Assembly (NCBI RefSeq): GCF_023380265.1
Contig: NZ_CP093366.1
Location: 248,001 to 312,000, forward strand
Source of the DNA: Bombilactobacillus folatiphilus
GTDB taxonomy: Bacteria; Bacillota; Bacilli; Lactobacillales; Lactobacillaceae
Reading direction: 5' to 3'
DNA: 64,000 nucleotides
Below, piece after piece: positions 39,691 through 50,108 of the stretch. The notes under the pieces are model-generated. The model worked only from the letters and a program-made list of their open reading frames with translations. It made no database searches and was not told the origin of the DNA. The position numbers and the translations under genes are program-made. Within the stretch, counting starts at the first letter, position 1; each line of letters starts with the position of its first letter.

Positions 39691-40101
39691 ATGCCAACAA
39701 TTAATCAATTGGTACGTAAAGGTCGTAAATCAAGAACTTCAAAGTCAGATTCACCTGCTTTGAACTTCGGCTACAATAGTATGAAAAAAATCAGTACTGA
39801 CAATCCTGCACCGCAAAAACGTGGTGTGGCTACGCGTGTCGGAACAATGACACCAAAGAAACCTAACTCTGCTTTGCGGAAATATGCTCGTGTGCGTTTG
39901 TCTAATTTGATTGAAGTAACAGCTTATATTCCTGGAATTGGTCATAACTTACAAGAACATAGTGTTGTGTTAATTCGTGGTGGACGTGTTAAGGATTTAC
40001 CTGGTGTGCGTTATCATATTGTCCGTGGTGCTTTAGATACTGCTGGTGTAGATGGTCGGATGCAAGGTCGTTCTAAGTATGGCACAAAGAAGCCTAAATA
40101 G
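39691..40101 (+). CDS. rpsL: 30S ribosomal protein S12
   Basis: 136 residues, decoding-centre protein. ATG 39691 behind AAGGAGGAAC is the standard N-terminus ([12 protein letters not shown]). [11 protein letters not shown] carries the wild-type lysines at the streptomycin site. First gene of the str operon (rpsL-rpsG-fusA); tuf does not follow here. Confidence 0.97.
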   Translation: MPTINQLVRKGRKSRTSKSDSPALNFGYNSMKKISTDNPAPQKRGVATRVGTMTPKKPNSALRKYARVRLSNLIEVTAYIPGIGHNLQEHSVVLIRGGRVKDLPGVRYHIVRGALDTAGVDGRMQGRSKYGTKKPK

Positions 40102-40144
40102 GTAACTAATTAAAATTTAGAGATAAGATGTGGGAGGATTTACA

Positions 40145-40615
40145 ATGCCAAGAAAGGGTAGTGTCTCAAAACGTGATGTTTTGCCAGACCCAATTTATAA
40201 TTCAAAGCTTGTCACTCGTTTGATTAATCATTTGATGGTTGATGGTAAAAGAGGTAAAGCTTCAACTATTCTTTATGATGCTTTTGATATTATTAAAGAT
40301 AAAACTGGTAATGATCCAGTGGAAGTATTTGATGAAGCAATGAAAAATGTCATGCCAGTCTTAGAAGTTAAGGCTCGTCGAATCGGTGGTTCCAATTATC
40401 AAGTGCCAATTGAAGTGCGTCCTGAACGTCGGACTACTTTGGGCTTACGTTGGATTGTTAGCTATGCACGTTTACGCGGTGAACATACGATGGATGAACG
40501 TTTAGCTTCTGAAATCATGGATGCTGCTAATAATACTGGTGCAGCTGTGAAAAAACGTGAAGATACACATAAGATGGCTGATGCTAACCGCGCTTTTGCA
40601 CATTATCGTTGGTAA
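40145..40615 (+). CDS. rpsG: 30S ribosomal protein S7
   Basis: 156 residues, head-assembly protein of the 30S subunit. ATG at 40145 is preceded by GGGAGG, spacing ~6. [16 protein letters not shown] is the family start; [19 protein letters not shown] is the conserved centre. Confidence 0.97.
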   Translation: MPRKGSVSKRDVLPDPIYNSKLVTRLINHLMVDGKRGKASTILYDAFDIIKDKTGNDPVEVFDEAMKNVMPVLEVKARRIGGSNYQVPIEVRPERRTTLGLRWIVSYARLRGEHTMDERLASEIMDAANNTGAAVKKREDTHKMADANRAFAHYRW

Positions 40616-40650
40616 TTTGAAACCAATTTATTGAGAGGAGTACTAGTCTT

Positions 40651-42744
40651 ATGGCTAATAAGCGTGAATTTCCTTTAGCAAAGACACGTAATATCGGTAT
40701 CATGGCTCATATTGATGCTGGTAAAACAACAACAACGGAACGGATTCTGTATTATACAGGTAAAATTCACAAAATTGGTGAAACTCATGATGGAGCTTCC
40801 CAAATGGACTGGATGGAACAAGAACAAGAACGTGGAATTACTATCACATCTGCTGCCACGACAGCTGAATGGAAAGACAACCGAATCAACATTATTGATA
40901 CCCCGGGACACGTGGACTTCACAATTGAAGTTGAACGTTCTTTGCGGGTATTAGATGGTGCCATTACTGTTTTAGATGGTCAATCAGGTGTAGAACCACA
41001 AACAGAAAACGTTTGGCGTCAGGCAACAACTTATAGTGTTCCTAGAATTGTTTTTGTGAACAAGATGGATAAATTGGGTGCAGATTTCGATTATTCTGTA
41101 CAAACGATCAAAGATCGCTTGGATGCTAAACCTTTAGCAATTCAAATGCCAATTGGTGCCGAAGATGCTTTTGAAGGTGTCATTGATTTAATTGAAATGA
41201 AAGCTGATCTTTACGATGAAGATGAGTTAGGTTCCAAGTGGGATACGGTTGATGTACCTGAAGAATATTTAGAAGAAGCTCAAAAGCGTCGCGCTCAAAT
41301 GATCGAAGGCTTAGCTGATGTTGATGACGCGATCATGGAAAAATATCTTGATGGTGCTGAAATCAGCAATGATGAAATTCGCAAGGCTATTCGTAAGGCA
41401 ACAATTAACTTAGAGTTATTCCCTGTTTTAGCTGGTTCTGCCTTTAAGAATAAGGGTGTGCAAATGTTGATGGATGCTGTTGTTGATTATTTGCCATCAC
41501 CATTGGATGTACGTCCATATAATGCAACGGATCCAGCTACTGGTGAAGAAATTGAATTAGTAGCTGATGATGATAAACCATTTGCTGGTTTAGCTTTCAA
41601 GATTGCTGCTGATCCATTTGTTGGCCGTTTGACTTATTTACGGGTTTATACTGGAACTTTGGAATCAGGTTCTTATGTCTTGAATGCTACAAAAGATAAA
41701 CGTGAACGTGTTGGTCGTTTATTACAAATGCATTCTAATCACCGTAGCGAAATTCCTGAAGTTTTCTCAGGTGATATTGCAGCAGCTATTGGCTTGAAGA
41801 ATACGACAACTGGTGATTCATTGACTGATCCAGATCATCCATTAATTTTAGAATCGATGGAAATTCCAGACCCTGTGATTCAAGTTTCAATTGAGCCTAA
41901 ATCTAAAGAAGATCGTGACAAATTAGATATTGCTATTCAAAAATTAGCTGAAGAGGATCCTACTTTCAGAGCTGAAACCAATCCTGAAACTGGTGAGACA
42001 TTGATTTCTGGAATGGGTGAATTACATTTAGATATCATGGTTGATCGGATGCGTCGGGAATTTAAAGTTGATGCTCAAGTTGGTGAACCGCAAGTTGCCT
42101 ACCGTGAAACCTTTACAAAGCAAGCTTCCGCTGAAGGTAAATTTGTCCGTCAGTCTGGTGGTAAAGGTCAATATGGTGATGTTTGGGTTGAATTTACACC
42201 AAATGAAGAAGGCAAAGGCTTTGAATTTGAAGATGCAATTGTCGGTGGTGTTGTTCCACGTGAGTATATTCCGTCCGTTGAAGATGGTTTGAAAGATGCC
42301 ATGGCTAACGGTGTGTTAGCAGGATATCCATTAATTGATATCAAAGCTAAATTGTATGATGGTTCTTATCATGAAGTCGATTCTTCAGAGGCTGCCTTTA
42401 AAGTGGCTGCATCTATGGCATTGCATAATGCTGTGAAGTCGGCTGGTGCTGTGATTTTGGAACCAATCATGAAAGTCGAAATCGTTACTCCTGAAGATTA
42501 CCTTGGCGATGTTATGGGACAGGTTACGGCTCGTCGTGGCCGCATTGAAGGAATGGAAGAACGTGGTAATGCCCAATTAATTAATGCGTTTGTGCCATTG
42601 TCTGAAATGTTTGGATATGCCACTACTTTACGTTCTGCTACGCAAGGACGTGGTACTTTCACAATGACCTTTGATCATTATGAGAAGACTCCTAAGAGTA
42701 TTCAAGAAGAAATTATTAAGAAAAACGGTGGTAACGCTGGTTAA
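40651..42744 (+). CDS. fusA: Elongation factor G
   Basis: 697 residues, translocase GTPase. P-loop [15 protein letters not shown], switch [20 protein letters not shown] and [12 protein letters not shown]-binding motifs; domains II-V are complete. GAGAGGAG precedes the ATG. Last gene of the str operon. Confidence 0.98.
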   Translation: MANKREFPLAKTRNIGIMAHIDAGKTTTTERILYYTGKIHKIGETHDGASQMDWMEQEQERGITITSAATTAEWKDNRINIIDTPGHVDFTIEVERSLRVLDGAITVLDGQSGVEPQTENVWRQATTYSVPRIVFVNKMDKLGADFDYSVQTIKDRLDAKPLAIQMPIGAEDAFEGVIDLIEMKADLYDEDELGSKWDTVDVPEEYLEEAQKRRAQMIEGLADVDDAIMEKYLDGAEISNDEIRKAIRKATINLELFPVLAGSAFKNKGVQMLMDAVVDYLPSPLDVRPYNATDPATGEEIELVADDDKPFAGLAFKIAADPFVGRLTYLRVYTGTLESGSYVLNATKDKRERVGRLLQMHSNHRSEIPEVFSGDIAAAIGLKNTTTGDSLTDPDHPLILESMEIPDPVIQVSIEPKSKEDRDKLDIAIQKLAEEDPTFRAETNPETGETLISGMGELHLDIMVDRMRREFKVDAQVGEPQVAYRETFTKQASAEGKFVRQSGGKGQYGDVWVEFTPNEEGKGFEFEDAIVGGVVPREYIPSVEDGLKDAMANGVLAGYPLIDIKAKLYDGSYHEVDSSEAAFKVAASMALHNAVKSAGAVILEPIMKVEIVTPEDYLGDVMGQVTARRGRIEGMEERGNAQLINAFVPLSEMFGYATTLRSATQGRGTFTMTFDHYEKTPKSIQEEIIKKNGGNAG

Positions 42745-42752
42745 TTAATCAG

Positions 42753-42785
42753 AAAGATCTCAAGTTTAGATTGAGGTCTTTTTTT
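42753..42785 (+). terminator. Terminator of the str operon
   Basis: AAAGATCTCAA / TTGAGGTCTTT, 11 bp with one G-T pair, 7-base loop, then T7. Confidence 0.92.
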
Positions 42786-42789
42786 GTGC

Positions 42790-42818
42790 TTGACGAAGTC
42801 AAATCAAACTAATACAAT
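42790..42818 (+). promoter_or_regulatory. Promoter of the T-box operon
   Basis: TTGACG (42790-42795), spacer 17, TACAAT (42813-42818). Start near 42825, just before T-box stem I. Confidence 0.72.
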
Positions 42819-42838
42819 GAAAATTAATTAATTTTGAT

Positions 42839-43102
42839 ATTGAGATGAGTAAGAAAGTAGACTTTTCAGAAAAGCATTGGTGGCTGTGAAATGCTAAGGA
42901 AAACTTTTGGAAGATGGTCTCAATTGTTTTTGATTAGCCGATGAGTTTAAAAGACAAATTGGTTATGGTTGGTTACCATTACAAAACTGAAGTATATTTG
43001 TACTTTTTAAGAACTGGCTACGTGAGTAACTAGTTGAAAACAGGTGGTAACACGATTGTTGATCGTCCTGCAGGCTGATTTTTGAGCTTGCAGGATTTTT
43101 TG
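42839..43102 (+). promoter_or_regulatory. T-box riboswitch, specifier ATG (Met)
   Basis: Stem I is closed by ATTGAGA (42839-42845) and TCTCAAT (42918-42924). AGTA at 42848-42851 and GAA at 42910-42912 form the loop-E pair of the specifier loop; by the GAA-N-codon-R pattern the specifier is ATG at 42914-42916. An apical helix AGCATT/AATGCT is present. The T-box core AGGTGGTAACACG is at 43042-43054; its TGGT can pair with an uncharged ACCA tRNA end. The terminator is CCTGCAGGCT (43067-43076) with AGCTTGCAGG (43085-43094), then T6. Uncharged tRNA-Met is expected to turn on the two downstream genes. Confidence 0.85.
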
Positions 43103-43119
43103 TTTGTGAGGGGGAATTT

Positions 43120-44742
43120 ATGATGAAAAGCGTCACAAAAATTAGGTCGTTAACTTTGTTGTCAATTGCAGCATTAGCCTTATTTAATAGACCAAATGCA
43201 CTTCAGGCTAAAGCAAAACAAGTTTTGAATTGGACGGAAAGTACAGAATTAGCCACTTCTGATATTTCACAAGCAACAGATACTTTGAGTTTCAATGTGT
43301 TATTGAATACGCAAGAAGGTTTGTATCGCTTGGATAAAAAAGGTGTACCGCAACCAGCCTTAGCAAAGAAAACACATGTGTCTGCAGATGGGTTAGTTTA
43401 TACTTTTTGGTTGCGTCCACATACTAAGTGGTCCAATGGTCAGACTGTGAAAGCGCAAGATTTTGTATATTCATGGCAGCGAACGGTAAATCCCAAGACG
43501 GGTTCGCAAGATGCTTTTTATTTGAATCAAATCAAAAATGCTAAAGAGATTAATGAAGGTCAAAAGTCGGTTGGGGATTTAGGTATTCAAGCGTTGGGGA
43601 ATAACAAATTGAAAGTTACGTTGACAAAACCAGTACCATACTTCAAAAAATTGCTAGCGTGGCCTTTATTCTTTCCGCAAAATCCGACGGCAGTTCGAAA
43701 ATATGGCAAAGCATACGGAACGACATCACAGAAGGTTGTGTCTAACGGACCTTACAAGTTAACGGATTGGGATGCCAGTCGTTCCAGCTGGAAATTGGTT
43801 AAAAATAAGACTTACTGGGATCAAAAGAAAGTCCATTTACAAAGGATTAATGAAACTGTAGTCAAGGATCCACAAACAGGTTTGAATTTGTATCAGGATC
43901 ATAAAGTGGATCAAACTCTTTTAACAGGAGCACAAGTACCGAACTTAAAGAGTGAACCAGACTTTGTGGTTCAAAAATCATCTAACATGAATTTTCTAAA
44001 TTTGAATCAAAATAAAATTGCAGCTTTTAAAAATCAGGATGTCCGCCAAGCTTTTTCTTTAGCTATTAATCGGCAGCAATTAGTGAAAAATGTTTTGCAA
44101 GATGGTTCCTTGGCGCCAAGGGGTTTTGTACCAGTCGGTTTGAGTTCTTATCAAGGCAAAGATTTTGCGAAAAGTACTAGAGTCAAAAATTCAGTAATGC
44201 CAAATCTACCTAAAGCAAAAAAACTTTTGGCAAAGGGCTTCCAAGCAACACACACTAAGCAATTAAAATTAAGCTTAATGATAGATGATACGCAAACGTC
44301 CAAGTATGCCGGAGAATTCGTACAATCCGAATTAGAAAAATTGGATCATGTAAAAGTTAGTTTAAAAACTTTACCCAAAACACAGCGTTTAACGGAAGAG
44401 CGGCAGGGTAATTACGACATGGTGATTAGTTCTTGGCAATCTGTTTTTGCTGATCCGATTAACTTTCTAGATATTTGGGAAGCTAACTCGTCTTATAATA
44501 CTTCTGGATTTAAGGATGCCAAGTTTGATCATTATTTGGATTTATCTGAAAATGAATACGCACAAAACGCTACCAAACGTTGGCAAGCACAACAAAAAGC
44601 TGAAAAGCGGTTGATGGATTTGCAAGCTACTTTACCATTGTATCAAGCAACAAAAGCCCAATTAATGAATCCCAAGGTTAAGGGAGTTGTCTATAACGGC
44701 TCAGGTGTACCTTATGATTGGAAGACGACTTACATCAAGTGA
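43120..44742 (+). CDS. Peptide ABC transporter substrate-binding protein (OppA/SBP family 5)
   Basis: 540 residues. After an N-terminal signal (hydrophobic ~12-22) the domain follows family 5: LNTQEGLYRLDKKG, the signature YTFWLRPHTKWSNGQTVKAQDFVYSWQR near 90-117, SNGPYKL, DVRQAFSLAINR, and a C-terminal lobe with SSWQSVFADPINFLDIW. It would bind oligopeptides outside the cell. Oddly, the signal ends in LQAKA with no lipobox cysteine, so it seems to be released by signal peptidase I rather than lipid-anchored. GAGGGGG precedes the ATG pair at 43120/43123. No permease or ATPase gene is adjacent. Control is by the Met T-box. Confidence 0.9.
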   Translation: MMKSVTKIRSLTLLSIAALALFNRPNALQAKAKQVLNWTESTELATSDISQATDTLSFNVLLNTQEGLYRLDKKGVPQPALAKKTHVSADGLVYTFWLRPHTKWSNGQTVKAQDFVYSWQRTVNPKTGSQDAFYLNQIKNAKEINEGQKSVGDLGIQALGNNKLKVTLTKPVPYFKKLLAWPLFFPQNPTAVRKYGKAYGTTSQKVVSNGPYKLTDWDASRSSWKLVKNKTYWDQKKVHLQRINETVVKDPQTGLNLYQDHKVDQTLLTGAQVPNLKSEPDFVVQKSSNMNFLNLNQNKIAAFKNQDVRQAFSLAINRQQLVKNVLQDGSLAPRGFVPVGLSSYQGKDFAKSTRVKNSVMPNLPKAKKLLAKGFQATHTKQLKLSLMIDDTQTSKYAGEFVQSELEKLDHVKVSLKTLPKTQRLTEERQGNYDMVISSWQSVFADPINFLDIWEANSSYNTSGFKDAKFDHYLDLSENEYAQNATKRWQAQQKAEKRLMDLQATLPLYQATKAQLMNPKVKGVVYNGSGVPYDWKTTYIK

Positions 44743-44755
44743 AGGAGAATAAGTC

Positions 44756-45997
44756 ATGGTAGAAATTGATTGTAAAGCGTTGTTAGCAGATTTTTTGCAA
44801 TATGTACAAATCAATACGCGCTCTGATGAACATGTTCCGTTGACTAAAGTACCAACAACCGCAGGTCAAACCGAATTGGCGCAGGTATTGATGCAGCAAC
44901 TACAAGATTTAGGATTAAGTGAAATTAAATTGAATCCTCAAAATTCATTTTTGACAGCCTTATTACCAAGTAATGATCCTCAAGCAAGTGGCACGGTTGG
45001 CTTTATTGCCCATCTAGATACCGCAGATTATCTAGCGGAGCCAGTTTGTCCGCAGGTACACTATGATTATGATGGTCAGGATATTCGATGGGAAAATGGG
45101 TTAGTTTTGTCTACCAAACAATTCCCACATTTGAAAAACTATTTGCATCAAACTCTAATTACCGCTGACGGAACAACTTTGCTAGGAGTTGATGATAAAG
45201 GTGGCATTGCTGGTTTGATGGCAGCAGTACGTTATTTAGTTTATCACCCAGAAGTCAAGCATTGTAGTGTTAAAGTAGCTTTTGGTCCCGATGAAGAAAT
45301 TGGTCGTGGTGCTGACCGCTTTGATGTGCCAGATTTTGCAGCAGATTTTGCGTATACATTAGATAATGGTCTGGTTGGTGAAATTGAGTATGAGACATTT
45401 AATGCAGCGCAAGCGGTGATTGAGATCACAGGTACGAGTGTGCATCCTGGTGAAGCTAAAGGTAAATTGGTTAATGCAGTTACGTTGGGAGAACAAATTG
45501 ATCAGCAATTACCAGTGCAACAACGTCCAGAATTAGTTGATGGTCAGGAAGGTTTCTATTTATTAACCGAATTTCAAGGAAATGTTAGCCATGCACAACT
45601 GGTTTATATTATTCGTGATTTTGATCATGATCAATTTATTCAGCGGAAAGCAAAATTGCACAAAATTATTGAGCAAATGAATCAAAGGTTAGATCAAACT
45701 CGAATCAAGATTCAAATGCAAGATCAGTATTATAATATGGCAGATATTATTAATCTGGATCGTTATCCGCTAGATTTAGCACGACAAGCGTTGGATGAAT
45801 TAAATATTAAGTCGTTTTTTAGACCATTTCGTGGTGGTACAGATGGATCTAAGATTACTTATTTAGGTTTACCTACCCCTAATTTATTTAATGGGGGCGA
45901 AAATTTTCATGGTCCGTATGAATTTGTAACCTTGGAATCTTTAGCTAAATTGGCACAAACTATTGTAATGATTAGTCATTTATATCAAAAACACTAA
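44756..45997 (+). CDS. pepT: Peptidase T (tripeptide aminopeptidase)
   Basis: 413 residues, M20 family, cytoplasmic. It removes the N-terminal residue from tripeptides. Dinuclear-zinc ligands are in place: His86 and Asp88 (AHLDTAD), the Asp pair at 146-147 (GVDDKGG), Glu180-Glu181 (GPDEEIG), and the C-terminal NGGENFHGPYEF. GAAGGAG precedes the ATG, 13 bases after the peptide-binding protein. The pair makes a peptide capture-and-cleavage operon under Met control. Confidence 0.96.
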   Translation: MVEIDCKALLADFLQYVQINTRSDEHVPLTKVPTTAGQTELAQVLMQQLQDLGLSEIKLNPQNSFLTALLPSNDPQASGTVGFIAHLDTADYLAEPVCPQVHYDYDGQDIRWENGLVLSTKQFPHLKNYLHQTLITADGTTLLGVDDKGGIAGLMAAVRYLVYHPEVKHCSVKVAFGPDEEIGRGADRFDVPDFAADFAYTLDNGLVGEIEYETFNAAQAVIEITGTSVHPGEAKGKLVNAVTLGEQIDQQLPVQQRPELVDGQEGFYLLTEFQGNVSHAQLVYIIRDFDHDQFIQRKAKLHKIIEQMNQRLDQTRIKIQMQDQYYNMADIINLDRYPLDLARQALDELNIKSFFRPFRGGTDGSKITYLGLPTPNLFNGGENFHGPYEFVTLESLAKLAQTIVMISHLYQKH

Positions 45998-46008
45998 ATG
46001 ATTCTATC

Positions 46009-46053
46009 AAAAAAGACTTTAACTTCACTGTTCTGAAGTTAAAGTCTTTTTTT
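46009..46053. terminator. Bidirectional terminator between pepT and the isochorismatase-family gene
   Basis: An 18-bp nearly perfect stem (AAAAAGACTTTAACTTCA / TGAAGTTAAAGTCTTTTT) with a short loop, A run on one side and T run on the other. It serves both convergent genes and overlaps the stop of the minus-strand gene. Confidence 0.92.
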
Positions 46054-46603
46054 ACTTGATGGTCGCACCGAGGCTATTTTTAAAATGATCTAAAGCCCAA
46101 GTTTGACCTTGCGGATTAAAAGTAGCCACTCCGTCTTGATGAATGACTAAGTTATAATCACGATTATACGCATCTATAGCAGTATGCAGAACACAAATAT
46201 CAGTGCATACACCAGTTAAATGTAATGTTTCAATTTTGCGTTCGCGTAAAAAATTATCTAAGTTGGTATTAGCAAATGCTGAATAACGATTCTTAGCTAA
46301 GTTATAAAGAGCAGGGTTGTCCCGATTTTGTTCATACCAAGTTTGCAATTGCCCGTAAAATTCCCGCCCCCATGTATTCGCTAGATTATGTGGAGGAAAC
46401 AATTTGGTTTCTGGATGATAAAGGTCATCTTTTTGATGCAAATCGGTCGGAAGAATAACCCACTTTTCATCTTTCAAAAATTGCTCAGCTAATTGAACAA
46501 TATAACTTTCCAATTTTTGAGCTGGTGCTCCAGCTGTCAAGGTACCCTTGTCGGCAACAAAATCGTTTGTATAATCAATGATTAATAAGGCTTCGTTTTT
46601 CAC
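46052..46603 (-). CDS. Isochorismatase-family cysteine hydrolase (nicotinamidase-like)
   Basis: 183 residues. The catalytic triad of the family is visible: Asp10 (LLIIDYTNDF), Lys104 (LAKNRYSAF) and Cys133 (LTGVCTDICV). The spacing, the HxxxD-like PTDLHQ loop and the size resemble the nicotinamidase PncA branch, which would make it part of NAD salvage, but other amidases share this fold. It starts with GTG at 46603, with AAGGG about 10 bases before. It is a single-gene unit. Confidence 0.88.
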   Translation of the reverse strand: MKNEALLIIDYTNDFVADKGTLTAGAPAQKLESYIVQLAEQFLKDEKWVILPTDLHQKDDLYHPETKLFPPHNLANTWGREFYGQLQTWYEQNRDNPALYNLAKNRYSAFANTNLDNFLRERKIETLHLTGVCTDICVLHTAIDAYNRDYNLVIHQDGVATFNPQGQTWALDHFKNSLGATIK

Positions 46604-46749
46604 AGAAAATCATCCCTTTTTTGATTATTCTACCATAAATAAGGCAAGATAAATTGATGAACCATTGATCAAGAATATAGTTAGCAGTATTAAAAAAATG
46701 ATTTTTAAACATTGGGAATTTATGGTAGAAAAATTTGGATCTTTAACAC

Positions 46750-46778
46750 TTGAAATAACTGGTTAAACAGTATATTAT
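46750..46778 (+). promoter_or_regulatory. Promoter of the S10 operon
   Basis: TTGAAA (46750-46755), spacer 17, TATTAT (46773-46778). It drives the S10-spc-alpha cluster and gives a ~160-base leader. Confidence 0.75.
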
Positions 46779-46784
46779 AGTAAG

Positions 46785-46940
46785 AGTGCAATTTAGATTG
46801 AGGGTGAGTTATGCTCTCGATTCTGATTTGTGGCTACGGCATTGATGTGAGAGGTTGCGACACGCCCGGACGCTTTGCCACGGCAGGGCTATCGGTAATT
46901 TTCACAGAGCCGGTGTCTTGAAAGATACAAAAAGGAGGGA
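46785..46940 (+). ncRNA. Structured leader of the S10 operon (candidate r-protein leader)
   Basis: The leader is GC-rich compared with its surroundings (GGTTGCGACACGCCCGG; TTTGCCACGGCAGGGC; GAGCCGGTGTC). GACAC at about 46858 can pair with GTGTC near 46915, and TGCC/GGCA elements repeat. Such leaders are common sites for autoregulation by a ribosomal protein of the operon. The fold and ligand are not established here. Confidence 0.45.
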
Positions 46941-46945
46941 AATCC

Positions 46946-47254
46946 ATGGCAAGTCAAAAGATTCGTATTCGTCTTAAAGCTTATGAACATCGGATTATCG
47001 ATCAATCAGCTGATAAGATTGTAGAAACTGCAAGGAGAACTGGTGCACAAATTTCTGGACCAATTCCTTTACCTACTGAACGGACAGTATATACGGTTAT
47101 TCGTTCACCACATAAGTTTAAAGACTCACGGGAACAATTTGAGATGCGGACGCATAAGCGTTTGATTGATATTGTGAACCCGTCACCGAAGACCGTTGAT
47201 TCATTAATGAAACTTGATCTTCCGAGTGGTGTTTATATCGAAATCAAATTATAA
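46946..47254 (+). CDS. rpsJ: 30S ribosomal protein S10
   Basis: 102 residues, also the NusE antitermination factor. [19 protein letters not shown] and [19 protein letters not shown] are diagnostic. AAAGGAGG precedes the ATG. First gene of the S10 cluster. Confidence 0.98.
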   Translation: MASQKIRIRLKAYEHRIIDQSADKIVETARRTGAQISGPIPLPTERTVYTVIRSPHKFKDSREQFEMRTHKRLIDIVNPSPKTVDSLMKLDLPSGVYIEIKL

Positions 47255-47290
47255 TTAATTATTTAAAAATCAATTAATGGAGGTGTAATC

Positions 47291-47986
47291 ATGACCAGAA
47301 AAGGTATTCTTGGTAAAAAAGTTGGGATGACACAGCTTTTTACAGATAAAGGCGAGTTGATTCCTGTAACAGTTATTCAAGCAACTCCGAATATTGTTAT
47401 GCAACTTAAGACCAATGAAAATGATGGTTATGAAGCTGTACAATTAGGCTTTGAAGATCGTCGTGAAGTTTTGGCTAATAAGCCACAACAAGGTCATGCA
47501 AAAAAAGCCAACACAACTCCCAAACATTTTGTTCGCGAATTTCGTGACGTTAATTTGGATGATTATAAAGTTGGCGATGAAGTTAAAGTTGATACATTTG
47601 CTAGTGGCGATGTGATTGACGTAACCGGAATTACTAAGGGACATGGTTTCCAAGGTAATATCAAACGTTTTGGTCAATCAAGAGGACCTGAAACACACGG
47701 TTCACGTTATCATCGTATTCCTGGTTCAATGGGATCGATTATTAATCGGGTTTTCAAGGGCAAGATGTTACCTGGACGCATGGGTGGTAATCAAGTAACA
47801 ACTCAAAACTTAGTTGTTGCAAAAGTTGATATTGAAAATAATCTATTAATGATTCGTGGTAATGTTCCTGGTGCTAATAAATCTTTGATTAAGATTCAAT
47901 CAACAATTAAGGGAATTAAGGGTCAAAAAAATATTGGCGCCGTAATTTCTGACGAAACTTCAGAAGCTATTGAAGAAGCAAAATAG
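47291..47986 (+). CDS. rplC: 50S ribosomal protein L3
   Basis: 231 residues, about 20 longer than most L3, owing to an acidic C-terminal tail (after ~210). [16 protein letters not shown] start and the [22 protein letters not shown] loop that reaches the peptidyl-transferase centre are present. GGAGG precedes the ATG. Confidence 0.97.
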   Translation: MTRKGILGKKVGMTQLFTDKGELIPVTVIQATPNIVMQLKTNENDGYEAVQLGFEDRREVLANKPQQGHAKKANTTPKHFVREFRDVNLDDYKVGDEVKVDTFASGDVIDVTGITKGHGFQGNIKRFGQSRGPETHGSRYHRIPGSMGSIINRVFKGKMLPGRMGGNQVTTQNLVVAKVDIENNLLMIRGNVPGANKSLIKIQSTIKGIKGQKNIGAVISDETSEAIEEAK

Positions 47987-48005
47987 GAAAGGAGGAGACT
48001 AATTA

Positions 48006-48629
48006 ATGACACAAATTGATATTTTAAAGCAGTCTGGTTCAAAAAACGGTTCAATGGACTTGAAGGATGAAGTCTTTGGCATTGAACCCAATAATCATGT
48101 TCTTGCTGATGCAGTGATTATGCAACAAGCATCTTTACGTCAAGGAACCCATGCAGTTAAAAATCGTTCTGCAGTTCGTGGTGGTGGTCGTAAACCGTGG
48201 CGTCAAAAAGGTACAGGTCGTGCTCGTCAAGGTTCCATTCGTTCACCACAATGGCGTGGTGGTGGTGTGGTTTTTGGACCTACTCCAAGATCATATGCTT
48301 ATAAATTACCGCGCAAAGTTGCACGTTTAGCGATTAAATCTGCATTATCACAAAAGGTAGCAGATCAAGAATTAATTGTGGTTGATGCATTAGATTTTAC
48401 AAAGCCAAGCACAAAAGAATTTAAGCAAACTTTAGATCGATTAAATGCTAAGGGTCGTACTTTAGTAATTGTTGAAGCTGATAATGAGAATGCAATTTTA
48501 TCTGCTCGCAATATTGACGAAGTCAAAATTATTAAAGCTGATGGTGTCAATGTTTTGGATGTGTTAAATAACAACCAAATCGTTGCTACACAAGCAGCAC
48601 TATCAACAATTGAGGAGGCACTTGGATAA
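48006..48629 (+). CDS. rplD: 50S ribosomal protein L4
   Basis: 207 residues. The extended loop near 45-100 ([21 protein letters not shown]) lines the exit tunnel and is intact, with no change suggesting macrolide resistance. AAAGGAGG precedes the ATG. The stop overlaps rplW by one base. Confidence 0.97.
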   Translation: MTQIDILKQSGSKNGSMDLKDEVFGIEPNNHVLADAVIMQQASLRQGTHAVKNRSAVRGGGRKPWRQKGTGRARQGSIRSPQWRGGGVVFGPTPRSYAYKLPRKVARLAIKSALSQKVADQELIVVDALDFTKPSTKEFKQTLDRLNAKGRTLVIVEADNENAILSARNIDEVKIIKADGVNVLDVLNNNQIVATQAALSTIEEALG

Positions 48630-48916
48630 TGGCAGCACAAGATATCATTTTACGTCCTGTAATTACTGAATCTTCCATGGCTGATATGGATGACAAAAAG
48701 TACGTTTTTGACGTTGCAGTTACTGCTAACAAAATTCAAGTACGCCAAGCCATTGAAGAAATTTTTGGTGTTAAAGTTGCACGAGTTAACATCATGAATG
48801 TGAAACCAAAGAAAAAGCGTGTTGGTCGTTACATTGGTAAGACGAATCGTCGTCGTAAAGCTATTGTGCAATTAACAGCTGATTCTAAAGAAATTAAAAT
48901 TTTTGAAAACAAGTAA
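48629..48916 (+). CDS. rplW: 50S ribosomal protein L23
   Basis: 95 residues, tunnel-exit protein and docking site for trigger factor and [16 protein letters not shown] start and [15 protein letters not shown] loop. The ATG overlaps the rplD stop (TAATG); GAGGAGG lies in the end of rplD. Confidence 0.97.
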   Translation: MAAQDIILRPVITESSMADMDDKKYVFDVAVTANKIQVRQAIEEIFGVKVARVNIMNVKPKKKRVGRYIGKTNRRRKAIVQLTADSKEIKIFENK

Positions 48917-48933
48917 AATAGGAGGTAATGAGC

Positions 48934-49773
48934 ATGGGTATTATTAAATACAACCCGACTACAAACGGTCGTCGTAACATGACTGGCTCTGATTTTGCTG
49001 AAATTACAAAAACTAAGCCAGAAAAGACTTTATTAGAATCACAAAGTCATACAGCTGGCCGTAATTCGTATGGTCAAATCACCGTGCGTCATCGTGGCGG
49101 CGGTCATAAACAAAAGTACCGTATTATTGATTTTAAGCGGACTAAAGATGACGTTACAGCAACTGTAAAAGCTATTGAATATGATCCTAATCGTTCTGCT
49201 AACATTGCTTTGCTTCACTATGATGATGGTGTTAAGGCCTATATCTTGGCTCCAAAGGGCTTAGAAGTTGGTCAAAAATTACAGTCAGGTTCACAAGCTG
49301 ATATTAAAGTTGGTAACTCTTTACCATTGGTTAATATTCCTATTGGTACTGTGATCCATAACATTGAATTAAAACCAGGCAAAGGTGGCCAATTAGTACG
49401 TTCTGCAGGAACTTCTGCACAAGTTTTAGGACGTGATGGTAAATATAGCTTGATTCGTTTGGCATCTGGTGAAGTACGGATGATTTTATCAGCTTGTCGA
49501 GCAACAATTGGTGCTGTTGGTAACGAGCAACATGAATTGATTAACATTGGTAAAGCTGGTCGTAAGCGTTGGATGGGTATTCGCCCAACAGTTCGTGGTT
49601 CTGTTATGAACCCTAACGATCACCCTCATGGTGGTGGTGAAGGTAAGGCTCCAGTTGGACATCCATCTCCTCTTTCTCCTTGGGGTAAGAAGACACTTGG
49701 TAAGAAGACACGTTCTAGTCGTGCTCAATCTGAGAAATTTATTGTCCGTCACCGTAAGAATAAGAGAAAATAA
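48934..49773 (+). CDS. rplB: 50S ribosomal protein L2
   Basis: 279 residues, needed for subunit joining and peptidyl transfer. ATG 48934 is preferred to ATG 48928, which is only 2 bases from [18 protein letters not shown] start; the conserved His loop ([15 protein letters not shown]) is present. Confidence 0.97.
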   Translation: MGIIKYNPTTNGRRNMTGSDFAEITKTKPEKTLLESQSHTAGRNSYGQITVRHRGGGHKQKYRIIDFKRTKDDVTATVKAIEYDPNRSANIALLHYDDGVKAYILAPKGLEVGQKLQSGSQADIKVGNSLPLVNIPIGTVIHNIELKPGKGGQLVRSAGTSAQVLGRDGKYSLIRLASGEVRMILSACRATIGAVGNEQHELINIGKAGRKRWMGIRPTVRGSVMNPNDHPHGGGEGKAPVGHPSPLSPWGKKTLGKKTRSSRAQSEKFIVRHRKNKRK

Positions 49774-49812
49774 TCTTAGCTTTCATAAGATAATATTAAG
49801 GGAGGTTGTCTA

Positions 49813-50091
49813 ATGAGTCGTAGTTTGAAAAAGGGACCATTTGCAGATGCTCACTTGTTAAAAAAAGTTGAAGCACAAGCAGATCATGAAAAAAAATCAG
49901 TCATCAAGACTTGGTCACGTCGTTCAACTATTTTTCCAAGTTTTGTAGGCTATACGATTGCTGTTTATAACGGAAGAAAGCACGTTCCAGTTTATATTCA
50001 AGAAGATATGGTTGGTCATAAGCTTGGCGAATTTGTGCCAACGCGGACGTTCCATGGTCATAGTAAAGATGACAAAAAAACTGGCGCATAG
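49813..50091 (+). CDS. rpsS: 30S ribosomal protein S19
   Basis: 92 residues, binds 16S rRNA in the 30S head with S13. [18 protein letters not shown] start and [14 protein letters not shown] end are diagnostic. GGGAGG precedes the ATG. Confidence 0.98.
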   Translation: MSRSLKKGPFADAHLLKKVEAQADHEKKSVIKTWSRRSTIFPSFVGYTIAVYNGRKHVPVYIQEDMVGHKLGEFVPTRTFHGHSKDDKKTGA

Positions 50092-50108
50092 AAAGGAGAA
50101 ATCATACG

